A stretch of DNA of 64,000 nucleotides from Anthostomella pinea (Eukaryota > Ascomycota > Sordariomycetes > Xylariales > Xylariaceae), in NCBI GenBank assembly GCA_963556695.1, contig CAUWAG010000003.1:5270001-5334000 (forward strand). Direction: 5' to 3'. Shown piece by piece: positions 1-11,527 of the stretch. The position numbers and the translations under genes are program-made. Within the stretch, counting starts at the first letter, position 1. Each line of letters opens with the position of its first letter. Under the pieces are notes generated by a model. That model worked only from the letters and a program-made list of their open reading frames with translations, was not told where the DNA came from and made no database searches.

Positions 1-22
1 ATCACAACTAATTACCACTCAG

Positions 23-1494
23 TCCAAATCATATTGGCGGTCATCTACTGCCTACTTGCTGCGGGGGTAGTATTTGGGTATGCCGCGTTGAAGCCTGTGC
101 TGAAGAAGGAAGGTGCCTATAAGGACGTCTGCGATGGCGTAGACACTTGTGTCGAGATTCACCTGAATCTCATGTTCACTGTCGCCGCTGTTGCGACCAA
201 CGTTGCGGCTTTGCCTGTCGGTGTCATCCTAGATCACTACGGCCCTCGAGTCTGCGGAGTGCTGGGTGCTCTGTTCCTCACTATCGGCGCTTTCTTCATG
301 GCGTTCGCCACGAGCATGCCATTCGACGGATTCCTGCTGGGCTACCTGTTCCTCGCCCTGGGTGGCCCGTTCACTTACATATCGTCATTCCAGCTCTCGA
401 ACGCTTTCCCACAGCACTCTGGCCTCATTTTGGCTTTGCTGACTGGTGCCTTCGATGCCTCTAGCGCCCTCTTCCTCGTATACCGGATCATCTTCGAGGC
501 CAGTGGAGGCTCATTCGGCCATGACCAATTCTTTCTTACCTACCTTGCCGTGCCAGTGCTGATTATTGTTATTCAATTGGCGATTATGCCCAAACAATCA
601 TACAAGACTGTCGGAGAGATGATTGTGGATATAGAGGATCCCACTCTTGGCGACAACCCGTCACCCGCCATCGCCGAAGATGCTGATGATCAAGTCGATG
701 AGCATACAGCGCTCCTACGAGAAGAGCAGCGCGAACATCACGAGAATGCTGTTCAAGGGATTGAGGAACTACTGGGTTCCGAGACCGTTGACAAGCAAGC
801 CCGCCGCGAGGAGGCCACCAGCAAGCGAAGTGGTGTGTGGGGAGTGATGCACAGTAACACAACACGGGAGCAAATATGTTCTCCGTGGTTCGTGCTGATC
901 TGCCTATTCACTGTGATCCAGATGACACGGATCAACTACTTCGTTGCTACGATTCGCGTGCAGTACGAAGCCATCTTCGACTCCACCTCGAAAGCCATCG
1001 AGATCAACAACTTCTTTGACCTCGCCCTTCCGTTGGGCGGCATCATCTCGATCCCTTTCATTGGGGCTATCTTGGATCATACGAGCACCGTCGCGGTCCT
1101 CGTCACCCTCGTTACTGTTGCGACAACTATCGGCATACTCGGTGTGTTGCCATACGAGTGGGCTGCTTATGCGAATATCTGCCTATTCGTGTTATACCGA
1201 CCCTTCTACTATACGGCCGTGAGCGACTATTGCGCCAAGGTGTTTGGATTCAGGACCTTTGGGAAAGTGTACGGGACGATCATCTGCCTATCTGGCTTGC
1301 TCAACTTCAGCCAAAGTGGACTGGACTACCTCTTGCACGAAACTTTCCATGGCGATCCGGTCCCCGTCAACATGATCCTGTTATCACTGGGTTTCATTGT
1401 CGGCGTCTGCTTGGTCGCATTTGTCGGTCTGAAGTCGAGGGCGATGAGGAAGAAGAGGGAGGCCGGCTACGGGAGTGGAATAGGAGAGTACTGA
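23..1494 (+). CDS. FMP42: Fmp42-like MFS transporter, 5' partial
   Basis: Major facilitator protein of the yeast Fmp42 / animal SLC43 type, a polytopic membrane transporter; the substrate in fungi is not settled. The visible part, about 490 residues, opens with the first membrane helix (AVIYCLLAAGVVFGYAALKP) typical of this family. Six hydrophobic segments follow, then a long acidic cytoplasmic loop at about residues 200-280, then a second half with more membrane segments and a basic tail. No ATG lies in frame before the first helix. Bases 1-22 end in CTAAT...CACTCAG, a good branch point and 3' splice site, so I start the exon at 23 and infer that exon 1, with the start codon, lies left of the window. 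The frame is clean to a TGA at 1492. Family assignment is from remembered similarity; vacuolar or mitochondrial location is unknown. Confidence 0.8.
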
Positions 1495-2330
1495 GGTGCC
1501 CCTTACATCGCATCGCATCTCTGGCGGCTAATCTCTCAGCATGGTGTATGTAGACAGAGTGGGCGATTCATGGGTTACCAGTGCGATCTAGGCCGTGTAT
1601 GCTGCCTTTAACTTGTATATACCTGATGGATATCACATCTCGGCAAGTGAAATTGGATGCTGAGATCCTACACCATTACTGCCAACCGGCCGAACAACTG
1701 CAGTGGAACAAGCAGTGGTTTGGTGGTTATTCCAGACAACTGCCACCAGGATATAATGCCTACCTATCTATGCCAGGTGTTTATGCAACTTATCAGTATC
1801 GGACGCTTGCCTCGATCAAGCTAACGCAGCGTCGTGAAACTTCAAGGGGCCACTTTCAAGCGCTCCTGGCAGCCTCCCGAAATAATAACCGTCATCAATG
1901 TTACCCCAGCGCCCTGCCAATCGTGGCTTCATCTCCTCCCTAAAATAGCTTGTCAATAAAACAGGAGTGCACAAGTGACCTCAGGAAGTCCTCGCACGAA
2001 TAGTGTGAGTTACGCGTGGAAATTAGGCGCTTACCACATGATCGTACAGTCTTCGGCTTGTTCGAAGCTAAGGGCGGAATCGACACCGGATAGGGGGGCT
2101 GTCCAGAGGATAACTGATTCGTGGTTAATAAGGGTTCAACGTATGTGTAAAACTTATACATGCGGGTATCTCCTCCCTTGTAAAACTTAGGGCCATTGTC
2201 CATTGTCACTATTAGCAGCAGGTTGTCTGGCTCGTCCTCGGAGTCCACTTGGAGCTAAAGCCCTCCCTGCGTCGCTTGCTTCAGTACTAAGGTTGATAAC
2301 CTGAACTGAGAGCCGGGTCTCTATCAAGCT
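1495..2330. other. Intergenic, no supportable gene
   Basis: About 0.8 kb between the Fmp42-like gene and the 3' end of the minus-strand pseudogene. Open frames here are short, lack recognisable motifs and overlap each other on both strands. I see no RNA gene or clear repeat. Confidence 0.6.
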
Positions 2331-3699
2331 TTACCCATGGAGCATTCTTGAACTCGAACTTACCTTGACATCCCGCACCGATGCAAACCCTGTTCCATTA
2401 TCTTGCCAATCTTTGCCGCCTAAAATCCAATACTTGCAGCGATTCGATCTCAACATGCGGTCTAGCTTCCGTATGCGTCTAAATTTGCGAAGGTCGGGTG
2501 TGTGATTCATCTCTCGTTTCCTCTTGAGAAATTTCGGAATTAGATGTGGTCGAGCGGCGGGCTCCAGGCCGTTTCTGGGCCGCTGCTCCCAAAACAGAGG
2601 CATGTGAGGTAGTTCCACAGCTTTGACAGTATCCGTCACAAGAGAATATATGACGCCACAAGTTCGGCTGGATGATGATAAGCATCCGACAACCATTCGA
2701 TATATAACGTCGTTGAGGAAGACTCACCACTTCACTTCTTGACCACCTTCAGAGGCGTTCCTGTTCCCACAACTGGGGCAATCTTCTTTGCCACCACTTT
2801 TGATGACCACGTCCATCACCACATTCTGCCCAGGCGAGAAGCAGCTGTCCCAGTGATCAGCCAGGTTGATGTCCCTTCGAGTCCCGACATCCCGAAGGGC
2901 AAACTCGCCGCGATCGATCACCTCCTGGCCGCATTCCACGACGCTGAAGTTGACCCTCAGGATCGCGACCAACGCCTCGGCAGACCGGACGAATTCAAGG
3001 TGAAAGGGACTCTCCTACCCAAATGCATCGATCATGTACACCGCCTGCTGGCGATGGACCTGAGCCGGCAGGCTGAGGATGAACTGGTGGATGTCAAAGA
3101 CCATCTGAAACACCCGCAGATTGCCCTGGACGATGTTCGCGGTCGACTCGAGAAGCTCCTTTCCCTGCTTCACGCTCTGATTGACGCCGGAAGCCAGACT
3201 GGCCATCTTCCCCAGCCAGTGTCACGTGCTGCCTGCCCTGTTCCCGCGCCGCCATGCTCGTAGCCTCAAGCTGCACAGTCAGCAGGAGGACCTCGATCGA
3301 GCCCGTGTGCGCCCTGATGTCCGACTTGAACTTCTCGACGTTGTCCGCCTTCAGGAACGTCCACCTGATCTTCGCCCAGCCGTCCTTCAGCCGCGAGCCC
3401 GAGCCGCCCTCCCGCAGATGGGGATAATACCGCACAATCGCCGTCTTCCAGAAGTCGTCGATGGTCCGCTGACACTGCGTGGCGGCCTGCCGGAGCGCTA
3501 CCTTCTCCGCCCGCTGGCCAGCGTCCAGGTCCAGGCGCTTGACACGCAACAGGGCCGATTCGAGCGTGTACAGCTCTTGGATGAGCTCGCGGTAGGCGGC
3601 GCCTGATGCGGACGACTCGCGCAGGCAGTCGATCACTGTGCCCACGAGGTTGAGGGCGGCTAGGAAGTCGTCGACGGAAAACCCAAAGCCTACGGACAT
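2331..3699 (-). pseudogene. Broken fungal ubiquitin-like-domain protein gene
   Basis: Resembles a large fungal family with an N-terminal helical domain (start MSVGFGFSVDDFLAALNLVG) followed by a ubiquitin-like domain (PFHLEFVRSAEALVAILRVNF ... DINLADHWDSCFSPGQ) and a C-terminal pair of CxxC motifs. Function is unknown; related N-termini occur on NLR/STAND-like proteins. The ATG is at 3699. Two lesions are visible. A one-base frameshift lies in the C-run near 3207-3213, after LAG and before MASLASGVNQ. An in-frame TAG at 3015-3017 replaces a residue just before the conserved PFHLEF motif, with similarity running straight across it. A 60-nt intron at 2668-2727 (GTGAGT...CCAG) would join the CPSC half of the zinc-ribbon-like motif to the CRTC half. 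With two lesions I call it a pseudogene; sequencing error is the alternative for the homopolymer shift. Confidence 0.65.
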
Positions 3700-4251
3700 G
3701 GTTCGCTGTACGGTGACGGAGATGTGACTGTTGATGTGATCTGAAGGTTACTGATTATGGATGGCGTTCCATCATTTCCGACGTTCTTATTGGCTCTCGA
3801 TGAGGCTCTGTATTCCCCAAAGCCGGGTGACACTGCATATGCCGCCATCCCTCTGTCGCTTGATGGCGGGCCATTCTTCCGTCACTTGCCGGGCCTGGAT
3901 TTACTGCCGGCTTTTGATTCATTGGTTCTCTAAACGCCGAATAACCTGCTAAACCTCAACATTGCAGACGAGCAGGATTGGACGGGGAGGGAGCCTTTAG
4001 CAAGAGGACATCGAGACCCGGTCACTCGGGTGGGCGTGCTGGTCCGTAGCTATATACGTACGGAGCAACCATCCCCTCTTCAAGCTTTATACAACCAGAA
4101 CGTGCAATTCGTCGAGGCTATCACCATCCTACAGGAATATTCTGACTCCTCGCGGGCTCATTTTTATAAGTAGCCCCCTACCAGGCTTCTCCCGGGAACG
4201 TTAACAGCCACTCACTCGACTGACTTACAACACACTGATAGGGACTAGTCG
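3700..4251. other. Intergenic upstream of the pseudogene
   Basis: Promoter side of the minus-strand pseudogene at 2331-3699. Nothing recognisable beyond short non-overlapping open frames. It runs up to a MITE that starts at 4252. Confidence 0.5.
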
Positions 4252-4464
4252 TACACTCACCCCTCACAAGTCTCCGTACGCACTATGTTAAGAGGATTCC
4301 AGATCACACATCAAATGTAAATTTGGGAATACTGTAATAAGTAGACAGGAATAAACAGCTTTGGTTTAATACGCCACTGCTAATGCTTATTCCGAATCGT
4401 TGAATGTACCGTTCCAACGTTTGCTGGACGGGTCGTGTACGGAGACTTATGGGGGCTCAGTGTA
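4252..4464. mobile_element. MITE copy 1 (TA-flanked, 213 bp)
   Basis: Both ends carry inverted repeats. The left end reads TACACTCACCCCTCACAAG and the right end GGAGACTTATGGGGGCTCAG followed by TGTA. The element is bounded by TA on both sides, as expected for Tc1/mariner-type target duplication. Its interior shares GGAATAA/TTATTCC motifs and an ATTCCAGATCACAC-like stretch with the copies at 38067 and 38321. No coding capacity. Confidence 0.75.
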
Positions 4465-4516
4465 ACTCAAACCACAGCAAGGAGAACATCTTATGCCAGA
4501 CCTGAAACCACATGAT

Positions 4517-6337
4517 CTAATCCATTTCACGCTTAGACGCCCTATTTCTGCTTGCCTCGTCTAGAATGGCAACGTGGTCGACTGCATGCGTAGTGCCTAC
4601 CTGCTTGATCACATCTCGCACCCAAGGTCCCATCGGGCGCAGGACAGCCCTGAACGGTTTCGGCATAGTCACGAACCCTTCCGTACAGTCCATGTCATTG
4701 ACCTGGTATCTCTGTCCAGTCGACTCGGACAAGCCCGGCTCGACATCGAAAGCCCAGAGCAGCCTGGCGACCTCGATGAAGAGTCCATTGCGAGCGATAT
4801 TCCGACCTGTGCAGATGCGCCTGCCGAAGCCGAACCCCGTCTGAGGCAGATCCTTCAAGGTCTGGCCATCATTATCGTCATCGAACGCGAGCCATCTCTC
4901 GGGCGCGAACGCGTCTACCTTCTCGCCGAACACCGACTCGTCGCGCGTGATGGCGTGGTGATACCCCATGACTATCGAGTTCGCGGGGATGTGGTAGCCC
5001 ATGTAGCTGTCCGCCTCTTTCGTGAAATGCGGCACTCCGCCTTTCACAACGCTTCGCCACCGTAGAGTCTCGCTCACTTCCGGCATGGGTCAGCAGGGCT
5101 TGGCTTGTCGACTTACCGATGGCGTCTATATATGCCAGCTGACCACGGTCGTTGAATTCGGGTAACCGGCCTCTGCCGACAACTTCGTCGAGCAGCTTCT
5201 GTGCCTTCGGGACCCAACTCGACCCGGCCGTGATCCATGCCACGATCAATCAGTCCATCGCAACTGTCGATGTGTCAAGGGCGGCATCGGCCATGATGCC
5301 GAGGTCGAACGCGAGCTCTTCAGTCAACACATCTGTGGCCTCCTTCGAATTCCTCATGTGCTTGGTGAAGTTCCAGCCGGGGTTGTCCAAGCCTTTCTCC
5401 AGGTTCCCGACGTGCAGCGCCCGTTCGAGCTCGTACAGCTCCTCACCTTCTCTCTTCCAGGGCGCCAGCGCCCTGGGTAGGTAGTTGAGCCACGGAAGGG
5501 TGTCGACCAGGTAAGCGCCGACCTGACCAGTCCTGGCGAATTCGCCCTGTACCCGCTTGGCGTCGAGGAGAGCCTTCTCGTGGCCTGTCTTCAGGCCATA
5601 ACCGTACTGCAGACAGTAGATGAAGCTTGCCATAGCGCGCTCAAAGTGGTGATGGAAGTCCACTCCCTCCTCGCCATACCTGTTGTATTCCCCCAGCAGG
5701 TCGAACAGTAGCTGTCGAGCCTCAAGCTCTTGGGGGGGCCGGTAACAACTGGCGGCTTTGGCGTTCAAGAGCGGCGCTTCCATTCGTTGGTGCAGCCTAT
5801 AGGCCGCGTCGTAGGGACGGATGAGCATGTGCATGTTCTTGGTGACCAGCTCGCCTGCCATCACCATACGCGACCGGTCCGAGTATTGAGCGCTGCGCCT
5901 GCCGAGCAAATCTTGGGCTGCTTGGTTGGTGGACAAGATGATCAGAGGCTGCCCAGCGACGCTCAGATGCATTATAGGCCCATACTTCTTGCTCCAGTGA
6001 TAGAAATGAAGCCACTGAATATTGAAATTGTCAGAAGGAGGTGCCAATACATTTGGAGATGGCTTGTGGCGCCAGCGTACTTCCATGGGCAATCGTCTCA
6101 CACTCGTTCAAGGAGTTTGGCATTTCGAGAGAGAAGAGCAGACTAATGATCAGACGGAAACTTGCTTACCTGAAGGCTCTTGGGCAATTGACGTAGATTT
6201 CCGATGATAGGCAGTGGTTTTGGTCCGGGAGGCAGTCGTTGCGAAGAGCCGCGGACCAAGAAGATGAGTAGGCGGCTAATCAGGACCGCACCTATAATCA
6301 TGAGCCCAAAGGCGAATGCTCCCGGCCACACGACCAT
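4517..6337 (-). pseudogene. Cytochrome P450 gene with in-frame stop
   Basis: Microsomal class II P450 resembling fungal secondary-metabolism monooxygenases (ordA-like). Three exons: 6337-6170, 6014-5117 and 5076-4517. The introns are 155 nt (GTAAGC...TTCAG) and 40 nt (GTAAGT...GGAAG, branch CTGAC). The 541-codon frame has an N-terminal membrane anchor, a proline hinge (RLPPGPKPLPIIGN), the I-helix (ALDTST), ExxR (ETLRWR), PERW and the haem-binding loop FGFGRRICTG with its cysteine ligand. All key motifs are present. A TGA at 5252-5250, directly after DTSTVAMD, interrupts the I-helix region where family members usually have an aromatic residue; LIVAWIT continues in the same frame. I chose ATG 6337 because the longer frame begins with TTG. 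The lesion would remove the catalytic half, so this is a pseudogene unless it is a sequencing error. Confidence 0.75.
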
Positions 6338-6630
6338 CTTGACCGTGCAGGAATCCCTACGAGGCTTCCTGTGACAGGCTTTCAGCAGGATGATCAAGTT
6401 TGTCGCGCCAGTCTTCCTGTTTGTACAGACTTCGACGGAGGATGAAAATGGCGTTCAGTCCGCTTCGTAACCCCATTCATCCTCAGCCAGATTTTAGATG
6501 GGGAGAGATGGGGGACTTGCTGTAGGTAACATGCCGCATGCGTGTACCGTAGCATTGGCTGCAGTGACTCTTGACTTTTGGGTGACGATCCCGATCCGCA
6601 CTGGTTACTACCTTACCAAGATACAACGGC

Positions 6631-6656
6631 CAGTCAGATCAGGCAGAGCGGACCGC
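6631..6656. repeat. 26-bp repeat shared with 54891-54916
   Basis: A 26-base stretch beginning CAGTCAGATCAGGCAGAGCG is identical at 6631-6656 and 54891-54916. Here it lies about 0.3 kb upstream of the P450 start and directly before a MITE-core-like sequence. The other copy is about 0.26 kb upstream of the fructosamine-kinase-like gene. Confidence 0.6.
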
Positions 6657-6660
6657 TAAG

Positions 6661-6732
6661 TATAATAGAATAAGCACGCTGGATTAAGCAGCTACATTCT
6701 AACCAGTTGTACGGAATGCTTATTCTAAACGT
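6661..6732. mobile_element. MITE-core fragment without terminal repeats
   Basis: Contains AGAATAAGCACGCTGGAT...TAAGCAGC followed by CGGAATGCTTATTCT, matching the interior of the MITE at 38321-38538. The terminal GTACGGAGACTTAT motif is not evident, so this is a decayed or internal fragment. Confidence 0.45.
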
Positions 6733-6801
6733 GGTTATTTCACATATCACCTACGCCCCCATCCTCAACATGTTTTACCAACGGGACACAAGTAGTGGCA
6801 A

Positions 6802-7773
6802 TCAAATACGCAAGTCCACATGCGAGTGGGTCCGTCCCAGAACATGTTTACACCAGTCTCCTTCACACTCCATGTTCCTCCACACGAGTCTCTGTTCGCC
6901 GCGCAGGGGCTGGGGGGCACTGGGATGGGTGGTGGGCATTGCTTCTCTGGTGGACATTGCTTCTGGGGTGGGCATTGCTTCTGGGGTGGGCATTTCTTCT
7001 GGGGTGGGCATTGCTTCTGAGGTGAGCATTGCTTCTCGGGGGGGCATTGCTTCTGAGGGGGGCATTGCTTCTCGGGGGGGTGGGCACTGGTGAGGGTGAG
7101 AATGCAACCCGTCCTGCGTCGTGTCCACGATCTCCTGGTATTGCGGGTCTATGGGGCTGTTGGTCTGCTCGCAGACATCCTTGAGGACTGGGCCGAGGCC
7201 CTCCAACACTCGAGCATATCTACCCACAAGCGCGTCCGCCGCGTCCAGGTGGTTGTCGATCGCTGTGATCCAATCCATACATTCTTTGACCGAGAGACCC
7301 TTTCCCAGTTTCGTACTCTCGTTTGGCATGGACTTGACAAACATCTGGTACGAAACCAGCCGCCGAAGAGTTGCCTCCCAAGTCTCCTGCGTCTTTGACG
7401 AGGAGTCTAGGAACGCAGTGAGATCCTCTACAAGGACCTTCTCGCTCAATCGCGCGCACTCCTCCAGTTGAGCGGGGCTTTTCTTGATGGCGTTTTGGAA
7501 TATTGCGAGCATCTACTGTCCGACATCACCAGCAGCATTCGTAATAGTGGTCTGGTTGAGGAACTCGGCCTCGTATGGCCAGTCGTATGTGTCCATCGTC
7601 TTTGAAGCAACTTCGGCCGAGGGCTGCCATTTCCAGGTGATCTGCGCCCAGTCGCTGCCCATTTCCTTTCGGGTTACAAAATTCCATGCTGGATTGTGCA
7701 CCTCGGGCGGTTGTGCTATACCTGAAGCTGGGACCATGCCAGATATGACAAGGAGCGTTCGTCGGAGACTCAT
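6802..7773 (-). pseudogene. Repeat-bearing secreted protein, split by TAG
   Basis: I do not recognise the family. ATG 7773 starts a hydrophobic leader (MSLRRTLLVISGMVPASGIA) that looks like a signal peptide, then a short domain ending GDVGQ and a TAG at 7515-7513. The same frame resumes at once with MLAIFQNAIKKSPAQLEECA and stays open to 6802. That second part is a helical region of about 130 residues, then a run of six-residue repeats of the type EAMPTP, then a tail with two cysteines (GDWCKHV). The continuous frame on both sides of one stop suggests a single gene with a nonsense change; CAG to TAG (a CpA-context change) would explain it. No splice sites remove the stop. An alternative is two separate products, with ATG 7512 starting the second. 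A short MITE (7809-7906) sits 36 bp upstream of the start. Confidence 0.5.
6931..7074. repeat. Eight tandem copies of an 18-bp unit
   Basis: Consensus on the plus strand is GGTGGGCATTGCTTCTGG. Eight head-to-tail units differ at only a few positions. On the minus strand each unit encodes six residues (PEAMPT-like), so copy-number change keeps the frame of the secreted-protein gene. Confidence 0.9.
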
Positions 7774-7808
7774 GATGAGCTGGAGGTGGAAGCTGGTTGG
7801 TAGGTAGG

Positions 7809-7906
7809 TACACTGAACCCCAAAAGTCTGCGTACACCTCTGGTCTAGTTAGCTAAGGGTGCATTTTTTGTGAGTGGCCGTACGGAGACTTACGGCGGCG
7901 ACTGTA
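7809..7906. mobile_element. MITE copy 2, short form (98 bp)
   Basis: The left end TACACTGAACCCCAAAAGTC and right end TACGGAGACTTACGGCGGCG then ACTGTA match the terminal repeats of the other MITEs and are TA-bounded. The interior is much shorter, so this looks like a deletion derivative. It lies immediately upstream of the secreted-protein gene. Confidence 0.65.
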
Positions 7907-9330
7907 GCTGGTTGGTAGGCAGCTGGTTGGTAGGCAGCTGTAGTTGTAGTTGTGGTGCTGAATATTTGTTGCAAGATTCAGATCGACCGAGAGACGAAGG
8001 GTGGTGTCTAACTTCTTATAAGTATACAGTTGATAACATGTCTCCACTCTCACCAGTCCTGCATTCAGAACCTTCTATGGGTCTGGCAAACTCTAACGAA
8101 AACCTCGTAGAATACGTGCTCAGTGGCGTATCTCATGAGCAATATATTGGCCATCCTATGGGATCATGTGATTAGATGCACTGGACCCTCCTAATTCTCC
8201 GCGCACCACCCGTCTCAGCAGACAATGACAAATTTATCGAATTGGAATAAGCACACTGGAATAGGTATTAGAAGTAATGCGTACTTCTCGTCTGAGGAGA
8301 CACGCCACAGGATGTGGAAATTTTGGTACAGTTTCTCATCTTCTGGCACTTCACCATGCTCCAGCAATCTTGCAGACTTAACTCTTCACAGATCATTGGC
8401 TACAAATCATAATTACAGCACGGAGACCTGAATACAGCGTCCAAATGTTTCTGAATAGGATTCTGCCGCAGACTGTGTCAGATATCATAACAGTGGCGTA
8501 TTAGCCTTGTTGTGATTAGTACGCGTGTCATCCTGTGAGTTACATGTTAGCTGTCAGAGACTTAGCGTACAGCACGGGGCCGTTGCTTTTTGTTATCTTT
8601 TGGGGTATTCGGGTTTGGCTCCGGTCGAAGAGCTTAAAAAAATAAACAAATAAATGGTCCCTTACCCACCTATTCAAGTGGGATGGTATCTCCATCAGAT
8701 ATCCCTTATTCCTCTTCCAATACAGACCATTCCTAAATTCCACAGACTGGAGCAACATGAGACTTCTGATTTCGTAAGCATTGAATCAATCAACAAAAAA
8801 AGAAAAAAGAAATTGGCAGCCAGAACCTTATTCACATTAACTCATCGCCGGTCGAGTTCACTTCGTACTCATGGCTGAAGACTAGCCACCTTTTCCCCAA
8901 GCTTGAATGCGATTCGTCCCCAGTCTCCATGGTTCCCAACTCGGCAGATTGAAAAATGGCATCAACATATTCGACAATTCCCGCTCTGCTGCCGCCTTGA
9001 GCGGAGAGACGAAACTATTTCGGGGGATTTACAGCTCTGGCCGAAACCCTGTCAAGTTTCTCCATCAACCTCAGCGCCACTGCTTGTCATGATCCAGCGA
9101 GATCTTCGTCTGCTCGCCCCGAATAGCCAATCCACCTTCCTCGTGACCAGATAGAGCTATTCTTTATAGCGGTATGTTTGCTGTCGGGTAGCACAACTTT
9201 TTGGTTCTCTGTCGTGGTTTGTTCAAATATGAGCCTTTTGATTTAGAGTTCCCAACTTAGGAGACGGCCTCCCTTAAGCGGGCGCAAACCGCTGTCGTGG
9301 GCTCCACTTAACGTGACCGTAACTCTATTA
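7907..9330. other. No gene; possible decayed MITE at 8177-8440
   Basis: Short scattered open frames only. TGCACTGGACCCTCCTAATT at 8177 and GCACGGAGACCTGAATACAG ending near 8440 look like degraded MITE ends, with GAATAAGCACACTGGAATAG between them. I would not insist on it. Base composition shifts towards AT after about 9330. Confidence 0.35.
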
Positions 9331-10241
9331 TCGAACAGCAGCTAGTAAGAAATACCGAGCGATTTATAATTCATTTTATTATTAAGCTCTTCGACCGAAA
9401 AGGAAGAGCCAAACCCATATACCTTCAAATAAGATAAAGAGTAAAGACCTTTTTATTTAATATAATAAAACGCCGTAAACGTCACGGCATTAAATAGTAA
9501 CCTTGTAGCCTTATAAGCTAACCTTTCTATATACATGCTTTTATTTTTTAAATAGGTTTATAGGTTTTTTTAAAACGTATATTGATAGAGTTATTTTTAA
9601 AGTCTTTTAATAGTTAAATTATAATAGTTTGATATATTATTTAACTTTTTAATATAGTTCATTTTAGTTCAAAGTTTCTTTATTGTCGCTTTATTTGTGT
9701 TGTATTTTTGGATTACTTACGGGTATTTTTTTTATTGTATTGATTCAAAGATGTTATTACGATGTTTTTTTATTTAATTTGTTATTCTTTTATTGTTATT
9801 TTCATATTATGTTACCTTTATTAAATCTGATTCTATAGTTAATTTTGTAGGTGTATGGTTTTCAGATTATACCGATACTTTTTTAGTTTTGTTTACTTAT
9901 ATTATAATTTCTTTTATGTTTAATTTAATATTTATATTATTGTTAAAAAGTATATTAAATAAGTCAATTTTTTGAAAATTTAAAACGGGGTTTAATAACA
10001 ACGAGTTAGTTATATATTAGCTTAGTTTTATTTACAAATTTAAAACCTGGAAATTTACAATAGCCGAGAGAAAATATACTTTCTTAAAGCTTAAATAGAT
10101 CAATTTTCTTTGGGTGTATTTTTCAAGGTTAAAACGGTATTTTTTCCGGTTATAAAAGATATTTGAATCTATATTTATATTATGTCGATCGATTTTTATT
10201 ATTAAAACGTTTGAATAAAATACTTTATTTAAGGGTTTTAA

Positions 10242-10445
10242 TGTTGGAACAGGCTTGAACGATCAATCATAATACTCGAGTATGGGGTCAAGGTTATGAT
10301 GTTGCTAATGGTTGGATTGAGAGGAATCTAGCTGGACTCGAAGGTCTGGCCAAGTGCCCTCTCAATCCACTATCTTATCTTATCTAATCATATATGTGGG
10401 TCCTGTTATAGATGGTTTGCAGTCTGGAATCGCATGGATCCAACA
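10242..10445 (+). mobile_element. Solo LTR, family A, copy 1
   Basis: Begins TGTTGGAACAGGCTTGAACG and ends CATGGATCCAACA, the TG...CA rule of LTR ends. Flanked by the identical 5-bp duplication TTTAA at 10237-10241 and 10446-10450. 204 bp. Shares its start and end with the elements at 12213 (inverted) and 12751. Confidence 0.85.
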
Positions 10446-10711
10446 TTTAACTTTTTAAATAAGCTTTATACCGTTGCTAATTTATTTCAATATTGAAGGG
10501 CTAATTTTTAAGATCTTTAAGCCTTATATATTTAAAATTAACATTTTTTAATCAAAAACGGCTGTTTTTACGAGCAATTTTATTATACGAACGGTTTTAC
10601 TAATATTCTTTATTAACTTAACTGTAATTCGGCTGTTTAATGCTAGTAAGGTGCGGACTTTCTAATCTTTATAAGAAATAAAAAGAATTTTATTTTAAAA
10701 CAAGAAGAATA

Positions 10712-11527
10712 ACATAGATGACAAGCGAGCGGCAATTACAAGTGAACGGCAACTTTTCACCAGCCACCTAATCTTTTCATCAAGGCTCCTAATTGATCAA
10801 CCAACAACGATGACATTGTGTTATAATGAATCAGACTTACAGCTTACTGTGTATGCTAAACGACGCGACCCTCATATTACCGTTGGCAAGTTTTCTAAGA
10901 CTTTCCATGTCTCATATAATATCTTAAAGGCTAGAATTGCCGGCCGACCATCACAACGCAATAGCATGCCTAATTCTTTGAAATTTACGGTTTTTGAAGA
11001 GAATGCCATTTGCTCCTTCATACTCGACCTAGATGCATGAGCATTTCTGCCCTGGTACACTTATGTTAAAGATATGGCAAATCAATTATTGCTGGCACGT
11101 AAGGCTGGACGCATTGAAAAGAACTAGACAGCTAACTTTATTAAACGTACACCAGGCCTCCGGATATATTTTTATCACAGGATAGACTACTCAAGGGTTT
11201 TAAACAAGTATCCAGACGCATATTGCGCGTAGTTTTGCCAAGTTGCAGCAACAATCACGAAATATGGTATCCAAGACGCGGATATTTATAACTTCAATGA
11301 GACTGGGTTTATGATGGGTATTATTGGGTCCGATATAGCCATTATAAGCACTAAAAGACATAACAGGCCTAGATTAATTCAGTAAAGTAACAAAGAATGG
11401 TCTATAATAATCTCTGCTATCAATTCTGATGGTTGGGTGGTCCCGCCGTTCATCATTCTATAGGGCAAAACCCACTTCGCGTCATGGTATCGCAACACGA
11501 CATTACCACGCAATTAGAAGGTGGCTG
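10712..11527 (+). mobile_element. Truncated pogo-like transposon, copy 1
   Basis: The 5' end ACATAGATGACAAGCGAGCG matches the terminal repeat of the full-length element at 14529-16385. An open frame from ATG 10810 to 11040 encodes the N-terminal helix-turn-helix region (VGKFSKTFHVSYNILKARIA). Further on, the stop-riddled DDE transposase core is recognisable (YNFNETGFMMGI). The element is cut near 11527 by a 214-bp repeat. It is inactive: several in-frame stops and no 3' half. Confidence 0.75.

Noticed and set aside
4566..5065. Plus-strand open frames over the P450
   Set aside because: Shadow frames of the P450 exon; translation has no motifs.
6925..7090. Regular repeats considered as a CRISPR array
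   Set aside because: Units are contiguous 18-bp tandem copies without spacers, and this is a eukaryotic genome.
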